A DNA stretch of 64,000 nucleotides, taken from positions 11,905 through 75,904 of the forward strand of contig JALCBP010000006.1 of the NCBI GenBank assembly GCA_028066355.1. Direction: 5' to 3'. The position numbers and the translations under genes were made by a program. This stretch comes from UBA1268 sp002694955 (GTDB lineage: Bacteria; Planctomycetota; Planctomycetia; Pirellulales; UBA1268). This document shows positions 7,827 through 17,567 of the stretch, in pieces. Under the pieces are notes generated by a model. It was given only the letters and a program-made list of their open reading frames with translations. It had not been told where the DNA came from and ran no database searches. The stretch's first letter is position 1. Each line of letters begins with the position of its first letter.

Positions 7827-9266
7827 ATGGCTGGTGGGTTTCTCGACATTGCTGAAGCGGCAGCGCATCTCAATATTTCAGAAGATGCAGTCAAACAACT
7901 CGTTGACCAGCGGAAACTTTTTTCACTGAGGGACACATCCGGCCTTAAATTCAAACGTGAGGAACTCGATCGTTACCTAGAGGATCAGAAAGATATTCTT
8001 GCCACAGATGGAACGGCCCCGGGAAACACAGAGAGTGGCCTCTCACTAGATGGATTAGAACTCGATCTCTCTGATAGTGAGTCCACAAGTCAAGAAAACA
8101 ATGCACAGCAGCCGAATGCTGATGCACCTGCGAACGTTAACGAAGAGCAACCTGGCTCTGAAATCGGACTCGGTGAACTTGAACTTGAATCTGGCCTGTC
8201 ACTCGCAGAAGGCAGCAATATTGATGATGGACCAGCAATTGAGGCGACTGGTATTCTGCCCGCTCAAGAAGCAGAAGCATCATTACTGATCGGTGGGGAC
8301 CTTGATAGTTCAGACATTGATGTTCCTGCAACTTTACTCGGAACAAATGAAGAATTTTCTCAAGCACAAGACAAAGACATCTCACCACAAGAGCAAGACA
8401 TTGAGGCTGCCTCGAGTGATGCGCTTGGTAAATCAGTTGACATCAGTGGAATCGATATTGATCTGAGCGGTGTTGACATCGCGGATTCCGCTGCCGCAGA
8501 AGAACCCGCACAAAGTCTGGTGCTCGGTGATTCCCTCGCTGGTGATATTGAGAGCATCGTTGCGAGTGATATTTTTATCGATGAAGGGTTGGCGTCCGCC
8601 GTATTTGAAACAGATGGATCTGGGAGCGTCGTCATACAGGATAGTGGTAGTATAGAGGCTAGCAATTCAAGTGATTTTATTGACGACAATGAAACGAGTG
8701 GCATTATTGATTCGGACCCTTTAAGCGATGGTTCTGACATTGGAAGCGCTATCTCAGACGTCAAAATGGAGGGGGGGCTTTCACTTGAGGATGGGAAAAT
8801 TCAGGCATGGGACGTTGATCTAGGAGAATTTCTCAATGATGTTGAGGACGACCCTGATGCTGCAACCATGTTGGGTACCGCAAATGACTTTGATCTTGAT
8901 GCTGAGGGTTCGTCAACGGATGACCCGAGTCAATCAGCCGATCTAGCTTCGTCTCAGGCTGGCGATTCAATGTTCGATAAATCAGCAGGTCCTGGTGATT
9001 CAAGCTTCTTCGGTGATGAGGTGGGACAGGATGCGGCACCACTGACAGCAGCTTCAGATATGCTCTCGAGCTCATTTGCTCTCATGGGCGACGACGCGAG
9101 ATTTAATAGCTTACAGGTAACAGGTCTCATCTGTTGTGCGTTGCTGTTACTCGTCGGTGGCCTCCTGACGTTTGATCTTGTCAGAACTATCGGAAGTTCG
9201 GCAGACACCTCATTGTCGAATCCACTGGTTGGCAGTCTTTCACAGCTTTTTGGATGGCGCCAGTAG
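7827..9266 (+). CDS. Excisionase/MerR-type HTH protein with long acidic region and C-terminal membrane anchor
   Basis: Residues 4-50 form a helix-turn-helix domain of the excisionase/MerR kind (FLDIAEAAAHLNISEDAVK, then a wing ending in KFKREELDRYL). A low-complexity, strongly acidic region of about 370 residues follows, rich in Asp, Ser and Gly. It contains recurring short blocks such as SGLSLDGLELDLS, SGLSLAEG and GGLSLEDG. Near the C-terminus there is one hydrophobic helix (about 431-452, GLICCALLLLVGGLLTFDLV) and a 27-residue tail. This suggests a tail-anchored protein with the HTH on the cytoplasmic side. Such HTH domains can bind DNA or act as protein-binding modules, so a regulator role is inference. 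The start at 7827 follows a purine-rich AAGGAAG ribosome-binding site. Confidence 0.8.
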   Translation: MAGGFLDIAEAAAHLNISEDAVKQLVDQRKLFSLRDTSGLKFKREELDRYLEDQKDILATDGTAPGNTESGLSLDGLELDLSDSESTSQENNAQQPNADAPANVNEEQPGSEIGLGELELESGLSLAEGSNIDDGPAIEATGILPAQEAEASLLIGGDLDSSDIDVPATLLGTNEEFSQAQDKDISPQEQDIEAASSDALGKSVDISGIDIDLSGVDIADSAAAEEPAQSLVLGDSLAGDIESIVASDIFIDEGLASAVFETDGSGSVVIQDSGSIEASNSSDFIDDNETSGIIDSDPLSDGSDIGSAISDVKMEGGLSLEDGKIQAWDVDLGEFLNDVEDDPDAATMLGTANDFDLDAEGSSTDDPSQSADLASSQAGDSMFDKSAGPGDSSFFGDEVGQDAAPLTAASDMLSSSFALMGDDARFNSLQVTGLICCALLLLVGGLLTFDLVRTIGSSADTSLSNPLVGSLSQLFGWRQ

Positions 9267-9289
9267 GCATCAAAAGGATCTGTCCCTTA

Positions 9290-11959
9290 TCACAGAATAC
9301 ATCGCCAACTGTTGGACCGAAACTGCTTCACCGTCATTGCGTCGTCAGTCATTGTAATCAAAACCGCGCCGTGATCTGTTGGACTTTCACCTGCTGTTCT
9401 TAAAACCTTTCGCAGACCATTCCAGCTCTGATAAAAGTTTTCACAAACACAGGACCAGTCACGACCACCAGACCCACTAACTATCACGACGCTTGGCCGC
9501 ACTCCTGATGCGAGTTCTCGTGAGAAACCCGTTGTGCTTCCATGATGAGGAGCGATGAGAATATCACAATGAGGTAAACCAGAATGCAAAAGATTCCTCA
9601 AGGCGTCACCCTCAATATCGCCAGTGAATAACACTCGCTTTGATTCAATCGAGAGGTCAAGCACGATGCTACTCTGATTATCACTCACAACACTTGTCGT
9701 GGGGGCAAGCTGTGGATGTAACACACGAGCGACACATGAAGCACCAACAGAAATGACATCTCCAGCCAGCACAGTTCTGATCGGCACTTCGTACTTGACA
9801 AAAAGTCTCTTTATTTCAGTTGCTGAACGGGAAGAACTGTCGAGAAATTGTGGTGACACGATTACCTGACCTACGCGAAACTCTTTGAGAATACCGGGAA
9901 CGGCATTGAAATGATCGGTGTCAGCGTGAGAAAGGACCAGATAATCAATCGTATGAATTCGATTGCTGAATAATGTTGCCCGAATTGATCGCAAAGCTGT
10001 TCTAGGCGCACCCAGCCTTCCCGCATCATACACGAGACAGTGACCTTCCCGCGTTTTTACTACTATTCCACAACCGTGTCCCATCCCCGCAATGGTTATT
10101 TGACTTTTTTTCAGACCAGCTTTTGGTATCAATTTCAGGCCGATCCCCAACACACTCAATACAAACAGGAAAACAAGGAATATGCAGGTTTTCTGCTGAA
10201 AGACTGATCGCTGGCTTCTTCCGCACAGACTTGCAAACCGTGATCCGCACAAAGCCTGTGTCTTTTTTGAGTAGCTACATAAGTGGAGCAGAAACAAAAA
10301 AACAACGACGTACCAGATTACAACCCACCACGTCGGCAATGCATATACACGGAATGCACTTCCCGGAAGACTCGATATCCGCGTGACGATCAGTGTAAGA
10401 AGTTCGAATAAGATCCCTGTAAGCCAACCCAAAGGTGCACAAATCGCTAAGGGCAATCCTGCTGTTACAAGACAGACAAACCCCGCTGCCATAACAATGG
10501 GGAGAAGGGGTGCAATGAGCAGATTTGCCCCTACAGCAATTGGCACGAAGCGATTGAACTCAGAAGCCACCAGAGGGGCAGATGCAACCCATACCGATCC
10601 ACTTACCATGATTCCCCAGCGAAGACTACGCAAGATTTTATAAGCTGTATTTTTAAAGCCACTCTGATTTTTTTCAATTAATTGCTGAATTGCTTCATGC
10701 GTCTGACGCTTCGGAGACAATCCGCCAAGAGACATCAACACCGCAGTCGCGAGAAAAGAAAGTTGCGAACCAACAGCGAGAACTGAAACAGGATTCCAGA
10801 TAAGCAAAACAACACCGACAACTGCGAGTGAATGGATACCAGCCATTCGCCTCTTGGTCCAGACGCCAGCACACGCGACCCAGAGAAGTAATGTTGCACG
10901 CATTACAGGAAGAGCTGCACCGGTAATTCCGGCGTAAACCGTAATGACACATGTAACACACAACCAACTCATTCGATAAGGACAGCCAAGGAAGCGGAGC
11001 ACATAGAAAACCGCAGTGGCTACCAATCCGACATGGAGACCAGAGATTGCAAGGATATGAATACAACCTGTATCCGAAAACACCCGCATCGTCTGTTCTG
11101 GTAGTGCCCGCCGTAGACCAAGAAGTAACGAGTCTGAAAGTGGTTGACTTCGGCTAGGTACAATTGCATGAAGTCGATCACGAAGAAGTTGACGTAGCCA
11201 ATCTACGCAGCGTGTTGTGGAGTAAGTAACACCGTCTGGGCATATACCAATCGATGACCAATCACGCACCCGGATGATTGTCAATACTCGATTCACCTGT
11301 GAATGGCGACGGTAATCGAACTCACCAGGATTATTGGGCGATGAAGGTCTCATCGCTCGCCCGTAGAGACGCACATGAGTCCCCACTAAGAGCGAAGGAG
11401 AATTACCATTAACAAAAACACGTGCATACCCAGAAACTGGCACCCAATGCTGCAAATGTCTGGCAGAACTCAACTGAAGAACCCAAGTCGACAACTCAGT
11501 GTCTTTTCCGTCTCCAAGCGTCCCTTGTGTTTTTGTCGTTTGCTCCGGAGCCTCTACAACACGACCCTTGACTACTACAGGTTGCGGTGACTCTGTCAGA
11601 CTCCAAGCTAAGTCATCGCGTGAAAATAACCGCGCACAGCACCAGGCCCAACAACACACCGCAAACGCAATGCCGATCAAAAGAACCCACCATGCAATAC
11701 GACGCACAACAACCGGTTGGCCTTCCACCCGCAACAAATACGATGTCAGGGAAACACAGGCGATGGATACAACAATGAGCGAGATGACCCAAAAACCACA
11801 AAATGTTGGGCAGCTACTAAAGAATGCTCCACTCGCGGCTCCGACGGCCAAGAAAATGAAGATTGATACCATCAAAGGAACTGATGGAATAAGCTCTCTG
11901 AGCACAGTGGCTACTCTTTTAAAGCCATTAGCCCGACGTTTTCGAGTAAACCCCAACAC
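9290..11959 (-). CDS. comEC: ComEC/Rec2-family DNA uptake channel protein
   Basis: This 889-residue integral membrane protein has the full ComEC layout: N-terminal helices, an OB-like DUF4131 region (about 130-215), the multi-helix Competence domain (about 250-560, containing HILAISGLHVGLVA), and a C-terminal metallo-beta-lactamase domain. The last carries SHADTDHF and APHHGSTTGF, matching the family's metal-binding motifs. ComEC moves single-stranded DNA across the inner membrane during transformation. No other competence gene is visible here, and comEC is widespread in bacteria not known to be competent, so actual DNA uptake is not proven. The gene is convergent with the HTH/anchor gene. 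Confidence 0.93.
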   Translation of the reverse strand: MLGFTRKRRANGFKRVATVLRELIPSVPLMVSIFIFLAVGAASGAFFSSCPTFCGFWVISLIVVSIACVSLTSYLLRVEGQPVVVRRIAWWVLLIGIAFAVCCWAWCCARLFSRDDLAWSLTESPQPVVVKGRVVEAPEQTTKTQGTLGDGKDTELSTWVLQLSSARHLQHWVPVSGYARVFVNGNSPSLLVGTHVRLYGRAMRPSSPNNPGEFDYRRHSQVNRVLTIIRVRDWSSIGICPDGVTYSTTRCVDWLRQLLRDRLHAIVPSRSQPLSDSLLLGLRRALPEQTMRVFSDTGCIHILAISGLHVGLVATAVFYVLRFLGCPYRMSWLCVTCVITVYAGITGAALPVMRATLLLWVACAGVWTKRRMAGIHSLAVVGVVLLIWNPVSVLAVGSQLSFLATAVLMSLGGLSPKRQTHEAIQQLIEKNQSGFKNTAYKILRSLRWGIMVSGSVWVASAPLVASEFNRFVPIAVGANLLIAPLLPIVMAAGFVCLVTAGLPLAICAPLGWLTGILFELLTLIVTRISSLPGSAFRVYALPTWWVVIWYVVVFLFLLHLCSYSKKTQALCGSRFASLCGRSQRSVFQQKTCIFLVFLFVLSVLGIGLKLIPKAGLKKSQITIAGMGHGCGIVVKTREGHCLVYDAGRLGAPRTALRSIRATLFSNRIHTIDYLVLSHADTDHFNAVPGILKEFRVGQVIVSPQFLDSSSRSATEIKRLFVKYEVPIRTVLAGDVISVGASCVARVLHPQLAPTTSVVSDNQSSIVLDLSIESKRVLFTGDIEGDALRNLLHSGLPHCDILIAPHHGSTTGFSRELASGVRPSVVIVSGSGGRDWSCVCENFYQSWNGLRKVLRTAGESPTDHGAVLITMTDDAMTVKQFRSNSWRCIL

Positions 11960-12071
11960 AACCTGTACCGACGTTTGAACAGAATAGCATTGTTGCTACA
12001 TGCGTGCAGGAAAACACACCTGACGCTGCTTAGAAGAAAAAGCGAGAGTAAGCCCGCCGAGGGGCAACTAA

Positions 12072-12980
12072 TTACAATGCTCGGGCTTGTATCACACGGG
12101 GTAAACCCGCGCCGTCTTTTACTGTTGGTTCTCCGACCAACTCCGGCGCATCTGAAACAATTTTTTCCGCTGTTGAAGCTGTTGACGGGCCAACCTCAAG
12201 AAACATCCAACCATTCGATGACAGGCATCCTGACGCCTGCGCGACCAGTCGTTGAACTATTTCGCACCCTGTTACACCTCCCACAAGCGCTTCTCGCGGC
12301 TCGTAGATCCGAATGTCGTCAGGAAGACCATCAAACTCATCTTCGCGAATATATGGTGGATTACTCACGATTATATCCCACGGTCCAACTAGACTGGGAT
12401 GGTCCAGCAGATCTGATCGAAACAGACTAATTTGCGTCTCCAGAGAGTGCTTACTCACATTAACAGACGCGATATCAAGAGCAGGTTGTGAGATATCTGT
12501 AGCCGCAACGATGGCATCCTTCATGTGAGTCGCAAGTGCGATTGCAAGTGCACCCGAACCCGTGCCGACATCAAGTACACGCATGCCAACCTTACTGGAA
12601 AATTCCTGCTTCCAAACATCAAGGGCGCGAACCACAAGACCTTCAGTTTCCGGTCTTGGAATCAACGTTGCTGGCGTAACATTCAGTGATATTGAGAAAA
12701 ACTCTTTCACACCAACAAGGTAAGCCACCGGCTCTCCCCGACCACGACGACGAACAAGCTCTCTGAAGTTGTCTCGAGACTTGCCATCAACAACTTCATC
12801 AAACGTCGTGTAGAGGTGAATCCTTGGACAGTTTCGCACGAAGGCAAGAAGCACTTCTGCATCTAGTCGCGGTGAATCGCTACCCCGTTTGGTGAGCCAC
12901 TCTGTTGTCCACGTTAACAGTCGACCAACAGTCCAGACATCTCCTTCATCATCCTTGCTTACCGACAAATTATCTTCCAT
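12072..12980 (-). CDS. prmC: Release factor glutamine N5-methyltransferase PrmC (HemK)
   Basis: This 302-residue enzyme methylates the Gln of the GGQ motif in release factors, using S-adenosylmethionine. It has the N-terminal helical domain (RLDAEVLLAF), the SAM-binding motif VLDVGTGSGALAIALA and the catalytic VSNPPYIRE, which are diagnostic for PrmC. Its substrate gene prfA lies directly upstream on the same strand, 57 bases away, with rpmE before it, forming the common rpmE-prfA-prmC order. The start at 12980 gives the usual family length; an upstream region of 18 residues before RLLTWTTEWL is slightly longer than in Escherichia coli. Confidence 0.96.
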   Translation of the reverse strand: MEDNLSVSKDDEGDVWTVGRLLTWTTEWLTKRGSDSPRLDAEVLLAFVRNCPRIHLYTTFDEVVDGKSRDNFRELVRRRGRGEPVAYLVGVKEFFSISLNVTPATLIPRPETEGLVVRALDVWKQEFSSKVGMRVLDVGTGSGALAIALATHMKDAIVAATDISQPALDIASVNVSKHSLETQISLFRSDLLDHPSLVGPWDIIVSNPPYIREDEFDGLPDDIRIYEPREALVGGVTGCEIVQRLVAQASGCLSSNGWMFLEVGPSTASTAEKIVSDAPELVGEPTVKDGAGLPRVIQARAL

Positions 12981-13037
12981 ACGTTAATCAAGTCTTATCA
13001 AGAAAGGAGAGAGTCGGCTCGAAAAAAAACATTCTTA

Positions 13038-14123
13038 TCAACGAGCCGCTGCGCTACTACGCCGTTCCTGTCGCACGCGATCTTCCATTGCATCAAATAG
13101 AAGATTTAATCGTCCAGCGAGAATCTGATCAAGATTGAAATTCTGATTCATTCTATGATCTGTGACCCGATTCTGCGGGAAATTGTAGGTCCGAATCCGT
13201 TGACTGCGGTCACCGGACCCAACAAGCCCCTTTCGCTCATTCGCACGTTTTTCATGTTCAATTTGTCGCTGGCGTTCATAGATCCGCGTCTTCAGAACCC
13301 GCAATGCCTTCGCAAAGTTTTTGTGCTGGCTCTTTTCATCCTGACACTGCACAACGATACCCGTCTCGTGGTGTGTAAGCCGCACGGCGGAAGTTGTTTT
13401 GTTCACGTGCTGACCACCTGGCCCACTGGCACAAAACAAATCTTTCCGATACTCATCTGGAGCGATAGTAACCTCAACATCCTCTGGCTCCGGAAGCACT
13501 GCCACAGTCGCAGCTGATGTATGAACCCGCCCCTTCGTCTCCGTATCAGGAACACGCTGCACTCGATGGCCACCACTTTCGTACTGAAGATGCCTAAATA
13601 CTTCGCCCCCAGAAACACCTATCACGAGCTCTTTAAAACCACCAAGCTCTGTAGGGCTGGCATCCATCACTTCTACATTCCATCCTGTTTCCGTGGCGTA
13701 ACGTCGATACATTTCGAAAAGGTCACGAACAAAGAGTGCAGCCTCATCTCCCCCAGTACCCGCTCGTATTTCAACAATACACCGCGCTCGATCGGCATCT
13801 GGATCATCAAGACAAACATCAAGAATCGCATCCCACTCGTCATCTCGTCGTTTCTGAAGATTAGGCAGTTCAGCTTCTGCGAGTTCACGCAAATCAGCAT
13901 CATCTCCAGATATCATCTCATTGTATTCATCAATCTCTTGACCAATCGCAAGAAACGCCTTGTATCGGCGGACAATGCGAGTGAGGCTTCCATGCTCTCG
14001 GGCAATAGCTGACATCCGTTGTGAATCAGCGAGAACCTCTGGATCAGCAAGAAGCCTTTCCAGTTCCTCAAACCTTGCTAGCTTGGCATCGAGTTCTTCC
14101 CGCATCACAACTCCAACTGCCAA
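13038..14123 (-). CDS. prfA: Peptide chain release factor 1
   Basis: This 361-residue protein recognises UAA and UAG stop codons and triggers peptide release. The GGQ motif is in GPGGQHVNKTTSAVRL, and the anticodon-like tripeptide PDT sits in RVPDTETKGRVHTSA, the P-x-T form typical of RF1 rather than the SPF of RF2. The C-terminal GSGDRSQRIRTYNFPQ and RVTDHR are RF1 signatures. The annotated start is GTG-independent and adds six residues before MREELDAKLARFEEL; an ATG at 14105 is equally possible. The gene lies between rpmE and prmC on the same strand. Confidence 0.97.
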   Translation of the reverse strand: MAVGVVMREELDAKLARFEELERLLADPEVLADSQRMSAIAREHGSLTRIVRRYKAFLAIGQEIDEYNEMISGDDADLRELAEAELPNLQKRRDDEWDAILDVCLDDPDADRARCIVEIRAGTGGDEAALFVRDLFEMYRRYATETGWNVEVMDASPTELGGFKELVIGVSGGEVFRHLQYESGGHRVQRVPDTETKGRVHTSAATVAVLPEPEDVEVTIAPDEYRKDLFCASGPGGQHVNKTTSAVRLTHHETGIVVQCQDEKSQHKNFAKALRVLKTRIYERQRQIEHEKRANERKGLVGSGDRSQRIRTYNFPQNRVTDHRMNQNFNLDQILAGRLNLLFDAMEDRVRQERRSSAAAR

Positions 14124-14231
14124 TAGAAATGAAATCGGCTAGCATACCTGCCACACCCGATGAACACTCTGCCCCTCCTCGGACCCTTTCGATAGCATGA
14201 TCCGGACACATCTGCCTGCCAGAGAGATGAA

Positions 14232-14483
14232 TCACGACTCTCCTGAGGCTTGGGCAGTCTTTTTCTTTTTCAAACTTGCGTAGCCACTCGTGCCGAACTT
14301 TGTCTTAAACTTTTCTATTCGTCCAGCAGTGTCAACAAATTTCAGTTTGCCTGTAAAAAACGGATGACAAACATTGCAAATATCAATCTTTATCTCAGGT
14401 ACGGTACTTCGTGTCGTAAAGGTATTTCCACAACCACACTTCACGACAGATTCCGAGTACTGTGGGTGAATGCCTTCTTTCAT
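14232..14483 (-). CDS. rpmE: 50S ribosomal protein L31
   Basis: This 83-residue protein is a zinc-binding (C+) L31. It starts MKEGIHPQYSE and has the four cysteine ligands in VKCGCGNTF and CNVCHPFFTGK, followed by the conserved VDTAGRIEKF. The C-terminal tail is Lys-rich (SLKKKKTAQ). It is the first gene of the rpmE-prfA-prmC group. Its zinc-containing form implies that a zinc-free paralogue, if any, lies elsewhere. Confidence 0.97.
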   Translation of the reverse strand: MKEGIHPQYSESVVKCGCGNTFTTRSTVPEIKIDICNVCHPFFTGKLKFVDTAGRIEKFKTKFGTSGYASLKKKKTAQASGES

Positions 14484-14621
14484 CGTATTCGTCTTTCGAT
14501 TTATTGTGCGTCCCTAAACGCGGACAAGTCATTTCCTAAACATGCTGTCTCGCAGGCAGAATGATACCGCCGAACTCGACACTGGGCAATTGGACTCTCT
14601 TTATTAAGGTCAAAAACGCCT

Positions 14622-16298
14622 CTACTGAGATGAACTTTCTTGTGTTGCGCCTTCGGCCTGTGCCCCGAGTTTCTTTGAATTGCTATCAAAACTTATCTTC
14701 TCCGCTCGGAAACGGCTCCCAAAACGCTGAGGCGAGCGATCTTCAAGAAGTAATCGAATCGCTCCTTTTGTGTCTCCTGCCTGAAGCTTTGCCTCAGCGA
14801 GATTCAAACGGGCTGCCGACGCCCAACGGCCGTCTGGAGACGCAAGGAGCGTCATCCTCCCGAGGTAGTCCATGGCAATTTCAAAGTCACCCTCGGAAAG
14901 TGTGACAATACCCAGCCAATAGGTAGCATCTTCCTTCATCTCTTCATAAATACTGCGGACTGCTTCTCGCTGACCATCTGGCAAACTCGCGACCAATTCG
15001 CCCACAGCTGCATTACTCGGCCGAGACAGCAAATATGCCTTTTTTGCTCCATTCGGACCTTCCAGCTGCCCTCGAAATTCACGCAGTCGGCCCGCATAAA
15101 GTGGACGAATAGTTCGTCTACCAGTACTAAGCCCGCCTCCCTGTCGTTTCTCTTCCATCACGACACCCATGCCCCGAAGTTCTCTCGCTAGTGCCTGGTT
15201 CACGGCCATGTCTTTCGACTGTCTCCTTCGACGCACTTCAAAGGGGAAGGACCAAAGTGCCACGGGAGTTTCTCCGTTGCTCTCGGGAAGCGCTCCCACG
15301 GCTAAGCTACCCAAATTAGATGCATCGACAGCTAGCCGTACTGCCGAGCTACCAAAAAGGTTTTGCTCCAACATACTCATCCTTCGTGATAAGGATTGTG
15401 GATCAGCAACAACTAAGACAACAAGACTAGTCATGTCATTCGCCGAAACCGGATAGCGGCGAGACTCATCATCGAGCTGCTTCAAAACAGCTGGATTGGT
15501 TGATGCTTCTCGCGCCGTCGCAACACCTGCCCCAGCTAAACTCGGCACCGGAATCCCATAGGTTGGTTCAAATAAATAGGCTTCGTTTCCGGAAATAAGC
15601 GCTGGCAGCCACGGGCGATAGCTGCCATCACGGTCAACCGTTGCCAACATTACTCCTTGAAGCCCTGACTGTCGTAGCAACTCAAGAAAGATCCAACTTC
15701 TTTGGGATGCACTTGCTCGACCAGACAAAAGAATTTCACCCCGTTCAAACCATCGCACTCCTTTGCTATCGGCCGATGCCGTGAATGGTGGATCACTTTG
15801 AATCGCCAATGATCGGATTGTCCAGCGGAAAAGTGACGTTGCGATGTCGACGTCATCAAGTGCGTCGCCCCGGGCTGTTTTTGCAATATCCGACAGCCAT
15901 CGCTGATCGCGAATGGCTACAATGTCGTAGTTTGGGTCGAAGACAGAACTCGCAAGAACTTTCTCAGTACACATGCCTTGATAGTTTGTTGGCAACGCAC
16001 TACAGAGACTGTCTACCTTCCACTCTGCAATTGCGGCTGAGTCACCGACTGGATCGGCATGTATCCATTGGTTCAAACGATCGAACACCTGATCAACCGC
16101 CAGGGTCTCCTCGTAATTTTCCAAACTGTCGAGGATGGTCATGGCCCCTTCGAGCAATTTACCACGAACGTCTTCTGAGACATGAGGAACAATAACAACC
16201 TCGGTAGAAGGATTGGCAGGCGGGTCGCCACATCCTATAAATAAAAGAGCCAAAATAACGACACATACGCGGCCAGATCGTTGCAAAAACATAGTCAC
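14622..16298 (-). CDS. Putative lipoprotein with transglutaminase-like and TPR-like regions
   Basis: This 558-residue protein starts with a lipoprotein signal peptide ending in ALLFIGC, so it is probably lipid-anchored at residue Cys23. The middle part (about 150-260), with SLFRWTIRSLAI, LLRQSGLQGVMLATVD and AYLFEPTYGIPVP, resembles the layout of a transglutaminase-like fold. I cannot place a clear catalytic Cys-His-Asp triad, so it may be inactive. The C-terminal 100 residues (YWLGIVTLSEGDFEIAMDYL and ASAARLNLAEAKLQAGD) look like two to three TPR repeats. Planctomycetes often encode such secreted proteins without known function. It lies between kdsA and rpmE on the same strand, with about 140 bases to rpmE. 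Confidence 0.7.
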   Translation of the reverse strand: MTMFLQRSGRVCVVILALLFIGCGDPPANPSTEVVIVPHVSEDVRGKLLEGAMTILDSLENYEETLAVDQVFDRLNQWIHADPVGDSAAIAEWKVDSLCSALPTNYQGMCTEKVLASSVFDPNYDIVAIRDQRWLSDIAKTARGDALDDVDIATSLFRWTIRSLAIQSDPPFTASADSKGVRWFERGEILLSGRASASQRSWIFLELLRQSGLQGVMLATVDRDGSYRPWLPALISGNEAYLFEPTYGIPVPSLAGAGVATAREASTNPAVLKQLDDESRRYPVSANDMTSLVVLVVADPQSLSRRMSMLEQNLFGSSAVRLAVDASNLGSLAVGALPESNGETPVALWSFPFEVRRRRQSKDMAVNQALARELRGMGVVMEEKRQGGGLSTGRRTIRPLYAGRLREFRGQLEGPNGAKKAYLLSRPSNAAVGELVASLPDGQREAVRSIYEEMKEDATYWLGIVTLSEGDFEIAMDYLGRMTLLASPDGRWASAARLNLAEAKLQAGDTKGAIRLLLEDRSPQRFGSRFRAEKISFDSNSKKLGAQAEGATQESSSQ

Positions 16299-16351
16299 TC
16301 CGTTTTCAGGGCGCCTTTATCAACCAGCCATGTCGCCCCGTTTGATGATTT

Positions 16352-17233
16352 TTACAGTGAACTTTTCTGAGGCGCACTCTCCGCCGCAGAAACATCATCA
16401 TCCATTGAGCCACGAACTGCATGAATTTGCAACACCCGTTCAAGTACCGAACGAAATTTGGACAGCGGCACCATATTAGGACCATCACTTGGACTGGAAT
16501 CAGGATTTGGATGCGTTTCAAAGAATACGCCATCCACACCTACAGCGGCTGCGGCACGCGCGAGTGGCTCAACCAATCTTCGATCACCACCAGTGGCATC
16601 GCCATGACTCGCAGGCCGCTGAACAGAATGTGTGGCATCGAACAGCACGGGAACTCCAAACGATCGCATCGTCAACAGGCCAGTGAAATCATTAACCAGC
16701 CTCCCATACCCAAAGAATGTACCTCGCTCACACAACAGTGCATTCTTGCAACCACCAGCAGCCAATTTCGAAACCGCATGCTTCATCTCAGACGCCGCCA
16801 TAAATTGGCCCTTTTTCACATTCACTGCCCGACCCGTGCCGGCCGCCGCCAAAAGCAAGTCCGTCTGCCTACAGAGAAACGCAGGGATCTGAAGCATGTC
16901 ACAGACTTCTGCAACCGCTTCAGCTTGCTCAGGCAGATGAATATCTGTTGTTACTGGTAAACCAAATGCAGTCTTCACGGATTGTAGGATTTTTAATCCA
17001 GCCTGAAGGCCTGGGCCGCGCTTTGAAGATGCTGACGTTCGATTGGCTTTATCGAAAGAAGCCTTAAAAACTACGTTGACAGGGAGGCTTTGATTAATCT
17101 CAACAAGAACGCGAGCGATTTCATGACACAGTTCTTCGCTTTCGATGACACAGGGCCCGGCTACCACAAAGAGTGGTTGGCCGCGACCACAGTGATATGT
17201 CCCAACCTGAGCACAACCTGCTTTCGCGTTCAT
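16352..17233 (-). CDS. kdsA: 3-deoxy-8-phosphooctulonate (KDO 8-phosphate) synthase
   Basis: This 293-residue enzyme condenses arabinose 5-phosphate with phosphoenolpyruvate to KDO 8-phosphate for lipopolysaccharide. Visible motifs are VVAGPCVIESEE, FKASFDKANRTS, LPVTTDIHLPEQ, CRQTDLLLAAAGTG, NVKKGQF and DATHSVQRP, all characteristic of KdsA. The Cys in AGPCVIE is typical of the metal-dependent class. I chose the ATG at 17233 (MNAKAGCAQV); an earlier in-frame start would add 34 residues that do not resemble the family. The gene supports a Gram-negative envelope with LPS, as now accepted for planctomycetes. A small palindrome lies upstream at 17382-17396. Confidence 0.95.
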   Translation of the reverse strand: MNAKAGCAQVGTYHCGRGQPLFVVAGPCVIESEELCHEIARVLVEINQSLPVNVVFKASFDKANRTSASSKRGPGLQAGLKILQSVKTAFGLPVTTDIHLPEQAEAVAEVCDMLQIPAFLCRQTDLLLAAAGTGRAVNVKKGQFMAASEMKHAVSKLAAGGCKNALLCERGTFFGYGRLVNDFTGLLTMRSFGVPVLFDATHSVQRPASHGDATGGDRRLVEPLARAAAAVGVDGVFFETHPNPDSSPSDGPNMVPLSKFRSVLERVLQIHAVRGSMDDDVSAAESAPQKSSL

Positions 17234-17381
17234 ATGCAATCTGTTTTTTTTCTTCGAATTTGGACTTTTGTCTCCAACCAGACGGTACCTGAAACACGTC
17301 GACGCCGCCCAGTCAAAATTTGACGCAAAAAGCAACGCAGTGAAGCTTTTTGCAAATTATTTCCATAGGTTAGAAAGGCTT

Positions 17382-17396
17382 GTCTCAAATTGAGAC
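17382..17396. promoter_or_regulatory. Perfect short palindrome upstream of kdsA (possible operator)
   Basis: GTCTCAA, one central base, then TTGAGAC form a perfect 7-bp inverted repeat about 150 bases upstream of the kdsA start. Its symmetry would suit a dimeric regulator, but a repeat of this size can arise by chance, and no second copy was seen. Confidence 0.2.
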
Positions 17397-17538
17397 CGTG
17401 CCTGGCTAGCTTTTTGGGAAGCACACAATCCCAACCAAGTCACCGAAAAAAAGGTAAATAGCGTGTTTTAACCCATTTTTAAACTCGCATTGAACTCCAA
17501 CGAAAAAAACAAATTAGAAAACGTTGCGAAAGTTGGTT

Positions 17539-17567
17539 TTGGCATGCCACATGCATTCTCCTATTGA
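17539..17567 (+). promoter_or_regulatory. Candidate sigma-70-type promoter for the small RNA
   Basis: TTGGCA at 17539-17544 matches five of six bases of the -35 consensus. A 17-base spacer leads to TATTGA at 17562-17567, a weaker -10. A start near 17574 would place the transcript at the first hairpin of the candidate small RNA. Confidence 0.35.
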
